From: Mytilinidion resinicola
Lineage: Eukaryota > Ascomycota > Dothideomycetes > Mytilinidiales > Mytilinidiaceae
Direction of reading: 5' to 3'
NCBI RefSeq assembly: GCF_010093595.1
Contig: NW_022985438.1
Location: 1,078,785-1,142,784, forward strand
Length of the DNA stretch: 64,000 bases
Below are positions 54,476 through 64,000 of the stretch, piece after piece; position 1 is the stretch's first letter, and each line of letters opens with the position of its first letter. The notes under the pieces were generated by a model. It worked only from the letters and a program-made list of their open reading frames with translations, had not been told where the DNA came from and searched no databases. A program made the translations under genes and the position numbers.

Positions 54476-56683
54476 TTAGAAGAAGTCCATGTTCCCAGCA
54501 ATCTCCGCATATGGCTGGTCTTCCCAGCTGAATCCTAGCGCATCAAACAACCCGTTGTCCCAAACGCCCCAAGGGAAGTTATCGTTCATGCCATGGTTGA
54601 TCGCGGGTAGCATGGGCTCCGCTATTGGAGCCGCGCTGGGACGGACTTCATGAGTAGTCGTACGACTGAGGTCCGCGGCGTTTGTTGAAGAACTTGGGGT
54701 AAGAGAGTTGCGGTGTGCCACGGGCGATGCGTCGACTGAGTACTTCGGGTCAAGATGATAGCCTCGTATATTCGCCGCCGTCCAGATAGCGTTGTACATC
54801 AGTGACGCCCCCATGCGGCTCTTGACATTGGTCGCCATTCGTTCCTTGTTTGGCACTATGGTCCGAGCAAGTACCTCCAGGGAGGCAGCTGCGCGGACAT
54901 GCTGGGGAGAGGTGCGGAGGTTGTTGAAGAGCTGGTATGTGCTCGATACAGCGTTTCTGGCGGCTTCTTTATCGCCTGGAGAGGCGGAGTGATTGCAGTC
55001 AAGATACTTGAGAAGGACAACGCAGGCGTAGTACACGAGGCGGAAATGAGTTTTCGGGTGGGCCAAGATAGGACAGCCACCTGTCTCGTATGGCGCACAG
55101 CGTGGTTCTCGTGGGAGGTTCTGGGGACCACCTATCTCGGCCATTAGGTTGGTCAGTCTTAAAGCTGCGGAATGTCCTCCTTGCAATATCGTGTGCATAA
55201 ATGTGGCGGTATCTGACCCTTGGAGAGAAGCGAGTCGCTGTTGGTCGATTGATACCAGTGGAATCGCTAAGATGTATAATTTTACACCAAGAAAATTAAT
55301 TTCGCAGGGTATCGTCCATGCTGAAGAGAAACGCCTTTTGACGTCGTCAAGGTCATATATGAACATTTGAACTAGAGTTAGAGACGGCTCATTGTTGCTT
55401 TCTTCGAAGATGGTGGTGATTCTAGCGTATTGGCGTTGTATCTCCGTCATTGCAATCACCTCAAGGGGTATAGTGCTATCGTCGTAGAGTAATGTAAGCT
55501 TGTGTAAGCTTGATGATGATGAAATCGGAGGTGGTAGTCCTAGCCACGCACTCAATCTAGCCGACGTTAGAAAGTGGGTTTAGAGCATGCACAATTACTA
55601 CTTACTGACAACTGATCTGGAAACACTTCATCCAGGTCATCATGCGGTTCCTCGGTCGCACGAGCCTAAGAGTAAACTTTGCTCTCCGATGGCCAAACAA
55701 GACCTCGTCCTGGAATTTGTCCAAGCCCATATGCAGCGCAGTATTTACGACCAGTCCGCAGTGGCCCCAGCTTGGGTCCTCACTTTGCGAGACTATCTCT
55801 AAAGGCCAGTGACATATCAGAATCAACGCCTGTAACTCTGCAAAGACCTGAATTGGCCTCGATGTTGTTTTTTCTAGGAGTGATTGATATGCGTCTCTTA
55901 ATTGATCGTGAACATTCCAGTGTTCAGGATGGTGAAGGCTAGCGCTGTAGACAATACCCCAGAACAGAGTTGGAGCCGAGGTATACAGCTCTTCCAAAGA
56001 GGTAACAGGCTCAAAGATGGGTAGATGTGGAAAATAGAAATCGTTGAATCTGAACAGCTTGTGAGTTTTTGCGCACTACTTAGCTGAGGAAACTCACTGC
56101 TGGAATAAGTCCATCACAGTTTGGTGATCAATTATGACTCTATCAAGAGTCCAAAAAGCGGGGTTCGGTTGAGATGTGAGGATGTTTCGGTCAAACCAAG
56201 GGGTGTCCATCACAGGGGCCTCAGTGGAAGTGGTCGGCTGAGGCACGTTGTAAAGTGAGTGGGTTGTGTGTGCTTGGTCCGAAGGCGTAGTGGACGAGGC
56301 GGACATGGTATGGGCTGGTGGTTGAAATGTTTCCGTATTCGGAACATCTGCGAGCTGTTCAAATGCTAAAGCTCGTTGGACTGAATTAAGCTGGTTGGTG
56401 AGCTCCTCGACACGCCTGACACAGTTTCAGCTTAAGTCTGAGGATCGAAAGGAGAGTCTCACCGTCTCGTCGCCACCCTCTTGAAAGATGCGTCCATTTT
56501 GCACTCGTATTTGCCATTTTTACATCGCGAACAAGGTGATGGATACGTTTCTCGAGCGTCACATTTGAGCTATACCCATGTTAACCTCACGTGCTTCGAG
56601 GATTTGGGGGATACACTTACCTTAACCTGGCGACATGCTGTACACGACTTTGCCCTGCTCTTTTTCTGCGCTGAATGTTCCAT
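54476..56683 (-). CDS. Zn2Cys6 fungal transcription factor
   Basis: Five exons on the minus strand, 56683-56621, 56569-56463, 56415-56098, 56049-55606 and 55556-54476, give 670 aa. The zinc cluster straddles the first intron: SCTACRQVKLKC, then CSRC and KYEC, the C-x2-C-x6-C-x9-C-x2-C-x6-C pattern of binuclear cluster regulators. A short coiled-coil-like helix (VEELTNQLNSVQRAL) follows directly. The large C-terminal part (PHLPIFEP..., LFWGIVYSASLHHPE, ADLSRTTT...) is the fungal-specific transcription-factor region. The C-terminus is acidic/aromatic (WGVWDNGLFDALGFSWED), a likely activation segment. The gene stands alone; no obvious target cluster is next to it. Introns are 47-51 nt with normal borders. 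Confidence 0.88.
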
Positions 56684-57090
56684 GATGCTCTGTATCTAAA
56701 GTACTCTCTAAACTTGAGCGTCCGTCAAGCTGAATCGTCTTGCCTTTAACCACTCAACATACTCTTGGGGCTGAGGTCTAAACACGCTGCCGACGCTGCC
56801 GACTAGCTCCGGTAGGGGAAGTCCTTGGCAGCTTTACGTGGATTGAGGCGCGCGCAAGCCGTCCCCTGTCTAGTTTCGAGATCGTCGACTCTTGAGGACG
56901 CAAGCTTTAGTCGCCAAGCTGGAGTATGCCTGCCAAGCGTTTGCAATCCGATAGCAATGCGCACTTTTGCAGCTGTTTCCACGATGTTAGCCACCTTATG
57001 ACGGTCGTCTCGGTTGCATCCTAGCTACCTATGCGTGAGGCTTGCGAAACTCAGTTGAATGCGTCGTCAGACTCTAACATATAAGGACTG
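56684..57090. other. Upstream region of the Zn2Cys6 gene
   Basis: No gene recognised. Ordinary composition. Confidence 0.35.
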
Positions 57091-57530
57091 TTAGTTGTGA
57101 TGCAAACCAAGCAGGAGAGGAAGGAGAACCTCACGAGTATGCAATTCATGAAGAGGTTCAGAGGGTGGGCGAGAATGAGTAGGCGAAACTTGCATCTCCG
57201 TCCACACAAAGGCAGTTAACAGCAATGAATGATGAGCGCTCAGAATAAGTATGGGTACACTTCAAGATGCTAGTTAGGTGTCCACATAGGATAGTTCCAT
57301 TGCAGAATCTATGCACGAGAGATGATCTCTCGGAAAGGCTTACTCAGCACGTGACTAACACGTGGGCTACGCCTATACTGGCCACGCCTATACTGCTTAG
57401 CGTTGATGAGTCATCTAGCGCCTTGGCAAGATTTCGCCTACTTACTCTCGCGCGCCCTCTGAACCTTTGCACGAATTTTATACTTGTAAGCCTCCCATCC
57501 CCTTCGTGCCTGGTTTGCATCACAACTAAC
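57091..57530. repeat. Inverted duplication with arms of ~100 bp
   Basis: Arm 1 (57091-about 57194) and arm 2 (about 57427-57530) are inverted copies, readable at TTAGTTGTGATGCAAACCA versus the reverse complement, and again at GGTTCAGAGGG and GTAGGCGAAA. Read outward, both arms encode a similar peptide: MQTK...LTSMQFMKRFRGWARMSR and, on the minus strand, MQTR...LTSIKFVQRFRGRARVSR. The 230-bp spacer contains a short tandem GCCTATACTG. The spacing and arms suit a fold-back or MITE relic. Confidence 0.65.
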
Positions 57531-59487
57531 AATCTTCGCAGACCTTGTTGGGATGGCTGAGCTCATGAATTCGGTCCATCTGGCAGACTGTCCTGCATTG
57601 CACAGCGCGGCGACGGGCTGTCATGAATCTCCTTCGGGGGCTTCACCGGCGTAATTTTTGCTGGTCCGCTCTCTGAGCAACAAACACTTTTCATTGACTG
57701 CTCCTGCCTTGCGCAGGACGTTGAAGAAGAGCTTCAGTACATCCACCTCGCTGCTGGCCCACTATGGCTTCATTGTTCTGCTGGCGCCATCCGCTGTGTT
57801 AGCCATAGCTGACCGAGCGGAGCGCCCCGACGTGTCGCGTCAATCTCCACATCGAGTGACTACTTCATCGTAAGTCCCTCATCCCCTCATCCACCCCCTC
57901 TGCAGTCGATCTGCAATGGACCTGCAGTCATCTCTGCTGGCATCTCACTTTGCTGACGCGTAGCTCAGATTCGCTGCGACGCCTCGCTCTCACCGCCACA
58001 GACGTCCATTTGCTCGCTAGACCCTGCTTAATCTTACGACACCGTCACTTGTCAACGACGGTACCCTCCTCATTCTCGCGACTTCAATTCCCTCGCAACC
58101 GTATACTTGATGAAGATCTCGGCACCGAGACACGTCAGTCGTCACCGATGGAGATGCCCGACGCGCACACAATCCTCGGAAATGCCTCCGAACTGCTTGG
58201 CCGCATCTCGGCAGCAGCAGCTGCTCGCATCTCTATCAGCGTGTCGTGAAGAGAGACGGGACAGCGCCAATACATAGCTTTGGAACATATGCACTACGTG
58301 ATGGTGCATGAATTGGACCCTGCATCAAAAGCTCGATCTGGACGATTTCGAGGTCGACCCCCAAGAGGGGATGGCAGATAACAGATAACTAAATATCCCG
58401 GAATATCCCTGACGGTTGGTATTTTAGGCTTTGCGAGACTCGCACTGGCCACCATTTACGGCTCTTGGCCCCATGGCAATCCTTGGCTTTATGTGAATCG
58501 CAAATGGCTGTGCAGCATGGCTGACCGAAGGCTCTCCAGTAGCATCAAAGTATATACGGCCGAAGGGACTTGCAGTGTGCGGTGTGATCCCGGTGAACAT
58601 TGCCTCTGGACGGAGGGTCGGTCAAGCATTCACTGCCAAGCTGCAAGTGGCACTGTGTATACGCGGAAAACGGGTACAGGTGCACTACCTCGAGCGCGGA
58701 CAACGCCCCTAGCGGGCACATGGCGTGGTTAAAAGGCCAGTGTCACGTCGTAGGATCAACGCAGAGCGATGAATGACGCCCCCAGCTGTCCCCCACCATC
58801 CATGAGGTCAAAGAGTCTGTGCGGAGTAGATTCCGCGCCCCGGGTTACCTACCTCCGTCGTCGCGAAATCCTGATTGTTGGAGTGCTAACCACGGCACAC
58901 TATGTTTGGAGGGGGCCGGTGCATCTCAAGTGCGCGGCACGCAGCAGGAGGGCTCGCTGCCGTGTGGTCGGAGGGTCGACGCGAGGCTCCCGCGACTGTG
59001 GCTAGAGGCGGCGTTCCCCAAAGAGGAAGTACGCGAGAAGTCCGTGGTGAATCTGTCTTGGCACCCAGCACCAACCACGGGCGGGCAGTCGCATCCAGCT
59101 CTCGAACCAGCCCGACCGTGACGCGGCACGCCCGCCCAGCTGAAACCGAAGCCGAGTAGCGTGCAGACCCTGGAGATCTGGCCCAAATCCACCCGCCCGT
59201 TGCGGAGGCCTCGCGGTGTGCAGGCAATCTGGCACCGGGCACAGCCCACGCGCTGCTCATCCTGCTCACACGGTAAAGGGGCCTCTCAGCCGCCGCGACG
59301 CTCCTGTCTCACCACCCTCGTCGCACCCATAGAACCGTAGGCGTGCGCAAATATCTGTCCGTGTCGCTCCCTCATTCCTCCGGACGCAGCAGTTATCACC
59401 CACAGTCGCCGCCTGCACTACGGAGCTGCCACGACACCTCCGCCCACAGTCCTTTCTCCCTCCTCCCCCTCCTCTGCATCCTCCACA
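57531..59487. other. Gene-free stretch
   Basis: No gene supported. One candidate two-exon frame (about 57660-57870, GTAAGT donor near 57872, then about 57964-58249) has no ATG and no family, so it was not called. The last ~90 bases are the leader of the desaturase. Confidence 0.35.
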
Positions 59488-61598
59488 ATGGCCTCCACCA
59501 TGGCCGCCAAACGCCTCTTCTCGCCGCGCGAAATCGAAGGCCTCATCGCCGAGGGCCAGCTGATTGTCATCCACGAGGGCTTCGTGCTGCGGCTCGACGG
59601 CTGGCTCGAGAAGCACCCCGGCGGCCGGCTTGCAATTCTGCACATGGTGGGACGGGATGCGACCGACGAAATAAACGTGTAATTATTCCTCTCTCCTGTC
59701 ATTCCCCTCCAGTGCGCTCGTCGTCGTTGCTGCCCTGAAGAGGTGAAGTTGAAATGAGGTTGCGGTCGCGGACCCCTAACCGAAGGTAGGAAAAGACGGG
59801 GAGGCGATCTGGCCTCCGATTTGTCGTGATGGGTGCTGACATGCCGGCGCCATCTGCAGGTACCACTTCCAGCACACGCTGCGGCTTATGAAAGCCTACC
59901 GGATCGGCCGGGTCTCGATGCCCTGGATCAACTTCGAGCCCCCCCTCCGTGGCGGGGTCTACCGCAAGCTCGGCAGCGATGAGGCAGTGAAGCTCGACTG
60001 TCACAAGCCCTCCTGGACGCCCCAAAATGCCCAACAGCGAGCAACGCCAGCCTTCAACCTCAACATCGAACGACCCTACGACGATGTCGACACAGGCGAC
60101 GAAGAGCTCGTATCGGCGCGGGGCACCTGGACTCCGCAGCCGCCGTCGCTCCGCTCAGACGTATCTACCGTGGACAGCTCCTCGGACGATGAACTCGAGA
60201 CATCGCAAGAGCTATATGTGCCCTGCATCGCCGACGCCGATGCATCAGACAAGGAAGACGGCTCGGTGGTGTGCACTCGCCGCAAGACATTCGCGCCGAA
60301 CAACGGCGAAGTCCACAAGCTCTCTCTCGAAGTCCCTTGCCTCAACCGCCCCAAGACCCTGTCGCGAGCAGCGTATACCGCAGCACTAGAGCAGGAGGAG
60401 ATCGCCAAAGACATCCGCTCAAACCCGTCGCTGGACCTCGAGACGCAGCGTGCCATCACACTGGAATACCAGGCCCTTCACGAGCGGGTCAAGAACGAGG
60501 GCTACTATGACTGCCGCTACTCGGAGTACGGCAAAGAGTCCATTCGCTATTGTCTCCTCTTCAGCACATTTATATTCTTCCTCACCAAGGGATGGTATCT
60601 TACATCTGCATGCTTCCTGGGCATGTTCTGGGTACGTACTGAGACTTGTTGGCCCATCTCGGCACCGAAGGCTAACACTGACGCAGCAACAAATCATGTT
60701 CGTTGCGCATGACGCGGGACATCGCGGCATCTCAGGCAACTTCATCGCTGACACCCTGATCGGCGCCTTTGTCGCTGACTTCTGCTGCGGCCTCTCCATC
60801 GGCTGGTGGAAGAGCTCCCACAATGTCCACCATCTCATCACTAACATGCCCGAACACGACCCGGACCTTCAAAACGTCCCTCTTTTCGCTAACGGCCCAT
60901 CCTACTTCAGAGATATGCTCAGCACCTTCTACAACTTCACTTTCCCCTGGGATGCCGCCGCCGACTTCCTGGTTCCTTACCAAAAGTACACCTACTACCC
61001 TATCATGGGCGTTGCCCGCTTCAACCTCTACCTCCTTTCATGGCTGCACCTCATGTCGCCCCGTGCCGCCAACCTTGGCTCCGCCTGGTGGACACGCCCC
61101 GTCGAGATTGCCATGATGGCCTGCTACTGGTACCTCTTCGGCTGGTGCCTTCTCTGGAAGACGCTCCCTGACTGGCCCACCCGTGTCGCCTTCGTCCTCA
61201 TCTCCCACATCATCACCATGCTGCTGCATGTCCAGATCACACTGTCGCATTGGGGCATGTCGACCGCCGACCTCGGCCCGACTGAGTCCTTCCCCCAGCG
61301 CCAGCTCCGCACCACCATGGACGTCGACTGCCCCCAGTGGCTCGACTTCCTCCACGGCGGCCTCCAGTTCCAGGCCGTCCATCATCTCTTTCCCCGAGTC
61401 CCGAGGCACAATCTCCGCAGACTTCAAGTGCTGATCCGCGAGTTCTGCCACAAGACCGGTATCGAGTATAAGTGCTACGCATTCGTTGAGGGCAACAAGG
61501 TTGTCGTGGGCCGATTGGCTGAGGTTGGCAAGATGGTTGATATCCTCGTGCAGTGCCAGCAACATATGGCTACGACAGGAGACAGCGGCTTACACTAA
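59488..61598 (+). CDS. Cytochrome-b5-fused sphingolipid delta-8 desaturase
   Basis: Three exons, 59488-59678, 59860-60631 and 60687-61598, give 624 aa; the first intron is long (181 nt). The N-terminal cytochrome b5 domain has the heme motif HPGGR (His43) and a second His in VYHFQH near 66. An acidic Ser-rich linker of about 150 residues follows. The membrane desaturase domain has three histidine boxes: HDAGH (329-333), HNVHH (366-370) and the third box QFQAVHH (548-554), whose first position is Gln as in front-end desaturases. It most likely introduces the delta-8 double bond in long-chain bases of glucosylceramides in the endoplasmic reticulum. Hydrophobic helices follow at about 290-310, 400-460 and 470-500. 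A fatty-acid delta-6 role is the alternative. Confidence 0.9.
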
Positions 61599-62777
61599 AT
61601 GAGTTAGATTCAGCATGGGAACAAGATCGGACCTTGCATGGCCTGACTGGCGTTTTTGGTGGCATGGCAAATACACGGTAGCGAATTACACGGTGTAGAA
61701 TCATTTCTCTTTTGTTTGTCCAAAAAAAAAACAAGCACGATAGCGGCTGTCCCTTTTCCTAGCGTTTTCTTTCCCGTTGTTTATAATTTCGCTACTTCAT
61801 AGGCCCCCCTTTCCAAGAGAAGTATCTTCGTATTATGATACAAGGGCCTAAGAAATGGAATCGTTTTGAATTCCCAACAAGCTGAATTATTGCATTGGTG
61901 AAAAGTATTTCTGCATACTGTGTTGAATTTCTTACTCTCCATCACTATCACATTTCCGTCCCTTTCGAATGTACAGCTCAAGGAAACAGACAATGTCCCT
62001 TCTCTGTACCAGGACATACGCTCGCATCAGACCCCTCACTACCGCAAGCACTCATTCCTGTTTCTAGATGAGCTGAATCCCACTCTCGGATTCCCACCTC
62101 TTGCGCTAGCTCTGGGATTCAAGATAGATGTGTACCAGGGGAACCTCCGAAATCCGATAGCCATGCTACATATCTCCACCTAGAAGCTTAGACTTCGAAC
62201 CCCCCACGTACTATATAAAAGCCACGAATCGCCATCAGGCCCCATCCACAAGCTACCACAGTGCCGGTCACTCAGTGTGCCTCAGACACCGTTCCGAAGC
62301 GCGCGCGGCCAAAGCGTCCCGCCCATGCTACGGACGAATTCCGGTACCCTAACAAACTCTTGTGAGTACGCGTCATCGGGGTTGGAGCGTTGGAAGGGAG
62401 AGTTTGTGCACGTATGTTGGACAGCCGAGTCCGGACGAAAAGAAAGGGGTGTTGAAGCGTGATCACATTTGGGTGACTCCCAGGGGTGGGAAGGTGGAGC
62501 AGAATGGGGTCCAGCTGGGGCTTTTGAGGCCACCGCAGCGCATCTAGGCGTCTGCGGTGGGGCGGTGTCAGATCCGCGCCCTGCGAGCCACCTCTGCGGA
62601 ACAGCTAGCTGGTGGTCGACCTCAAGTTCGCAGGTTCGAGGATCTTTGAGATTTTGCGCGCGCGTGCGCGTAGGCGTAGAGCACGTGATGGCGAGCGTTC
62701 CGTTCTGATTTGCAGGGTCCAGCTTGCAAACGAATACCTTATATGTCTATTATCTTAGAGCACCATCCATTAGTCGG
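61599..62777. other. Gene-free stretch
   Basis: No supported gene. A CG/TG alternating run GCGCGCGCGTGCGCG lies at about 62655-62670, a Z-DNA-like tract. GGTTCGAGGAT nearby resembles a tRNA B box, but no tRNA fold or A box fits. Some decay is likely, as the fold-back element follows. Confidence 0.4.
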
Positions 62778-63114
62778 AAGGGGACGGGTAAACGCACACC
62801 CCCTTTTGAGTAACCACACACCCCCTCTCTCATCTGATCTTCTGATTGGTTCGGGACCGGAAGCTTCCTCCGGGCATTCATCTTCATGTCTCTCTCTGCA
62901 CGTGAGCTTGTACGTGAGGCTATACGTGAGGCTATACAAATCAGCAAGGCTATGCAGGCTGCTTAAGGCTGCACGAATCGGAAAGGATGCACGTGTAGAT
63001 GCACGTGAAAATGAATGCCCGGAGGAAGTTTCCGGTTCCTCCGAGCCAATCAGAAGATCAGATGAGAGGGGTGTGCGGTTACTCGAAAAGGGGTGCGCGT
63101 TTACCTGTCCCCTT
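62778..63114. mobile_element. Fold-back element, right-hand family member
   Basis: Arms 62778-about 62886 and about 63006-63114 are inverted copies, near-identical for about 100 bp (GGTAAACGC, TCATCTGATCTTCTGATTGG, CTTCCTCCGGGCATTCAT). The core (about 62887-63005) has GTGAGGCTATAC modules and GGCTGCACGAATCGG, matching the truncated element at 1-298. TTAGTC occurs at 62770-62775 and 63113-63118; a 6-bp target duplication is possible but overlaps the arm end. No coding capacity. Confidence 0.8.
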
Positions 63115-64000
63115 AGTCATATCTCTTTTTCTATTTTCTTCTCTAGCCTCATCTTTAGCACAGCCAGAACCATGCAAATCAAAAGTAATTAAGCCTAAAA
63201 CCGAGGCAGGAAGAGGACGGATTCCGACAATTAGATCGAGCGCTATACAGAATAGGCTCTCTAAGGATAAATTCGGATCAATAGTAACCCGGTTCAAGAA
63301 AAGCCTGCTGAAAATAGCAAACAGCAAACCGCAATGAGTTGCGATAGAGAAAAGATTAAAAGCGTACGTTACTCACTTTACAGAGTCATAGCACTACTAC
63401 GCCATCAAAATTTGACTCGACCGTTACTCAAAACCGATCATATTCTTATTTAAAATGTCGTGATTTAGCCGATGCTGGAAGAGAATGAGGGAAACAATAC
63501 GACGTCAATCCACGTAGGCAACAAAGAACAGCATGCTATGGGTGATGTCGTCATGCAGAAGTTGGCCGAGTCGTTCGTCGATGTCGTAAGCATGAGAACT
63601 TGTATCCTTGTAACGTTGTCGTTGCTAGTTCAAACGCCTATATGGCCTGAACGCTGGTAATCATCTTCTGTGATGATCACACTCCAATTCTACCCGGGAG
63701 GCGTGAATGACGCGGTAAACGGAAAAATCGAGCTGAAACTCTATTCCTAGGGCACCCTCTACACATGCCACAGGGAGCCATGGCAGTTGTAGAGCCATCG
63801 ATATACGGATATGGAGGGCCCCCATTAACCACGCTGGTAGCCAACCTTGCGTGAGATCGGAACCTGTACTGTGGACGGTAGGATGTCAATGGTAATTGAG
63901 GTATGTAAACCGTTTTGTACTCAAACGGCTTAAAGCCTCTGTCCAAACGGTTCAGTCCGAGCTTTGGAAGCTGATCGAGCCCCGTTCGAACGAAGCGATT
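63115..64000. other. Gene-free stretch to window end
   Basis: No gene supported; short frames only. Composition moderately AT-rich. The window ends inside this stretch, so a partial gene beyond 64000 cannot be excluded. Confidence 0.4.

Noticed and set aside
57660..58249. Possible two-exon gene with GTAAGT donor
   Set aside because: No ATG in a suitable place and no recognisable protein features.
62600..62650. tRNA-like GGTTCGAGGAT B-box candidate
   Set aside because: No matching A box, anticodon arm or acceptor stem could be folded around it.

Overview
The window looks like nuclear DNA of a filamentous ascomycete. Many genes carry introns of about 43-75 nt with GT(A/G)NGT-type donors. There is a Zn2Cys6 regulator, a fungal STAND/NACHT protein, a cytochrome-b5-fused sphingolipid desaturase, a mitochondrial ribosomal protein and a DUF4360 secreted protein. 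The gene style suggests Pezizomycotina, perhaps Dothideomycetes; that is inference. Exons were joined by hand from splice signals and reading phase.

Layout. 1-913 is repeat DNA: part of one, then a whole, fold-back element whose centre is a tandem array of 12-bp modules. A relative lies at 62778-63114. 2246-5528 is a two-exon STAND/NACHT gene. 5529-7404 is AT-rich and holds an 839-bp element with arms of about 225 bp and TA flanks. 7405-9430 is bacterial in style: a CocE-type hydrolase with one in-frame stop, followed by a fragment of a threonine-aldolase-like gene. 9431-12754 is accessory DNA with three members of a ~225-bp TA-flanked MITE family (a fourth lies at 23520-23748) and one of two related cysteine-motif genes on the minus strand.

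14-30 kb: an unassigned gene, a MARVEL-like membrane protein, a general amidase, a long disordered protein, a damaged GFA/CENP-V-type gene, methionine sulfoxide reductase A and a secreted DUF4360 protein. 30-50 kb is the housekeeping core: kinesin-8, an aspartyl-protease-like membrane protein that appears to lack its catalytic motifs, the CAF-1 large subunit divergent from a seven-exon Spo11, a disordered protein, a Nudix hydrolase, mitochondrial ribosomal protein mL57, and an Fmp42/SLC43-like transporter. 50-64 kb is sparser: a broken reading frame, a Zn2Cys6 regulator, an inverted duplication whose arms encode similar peptides, a sphingolipid delta-8 desaturase, and the right-hand fold-back element.

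The genes do not form an obvious metabolic cluster. The most unusual points are the two bacterial-looking genes between transposon-rich stretches, the fold-back elements with 12-bp modules, the MITE family, the decayed genes, and Spo11 with several weak splice donors.
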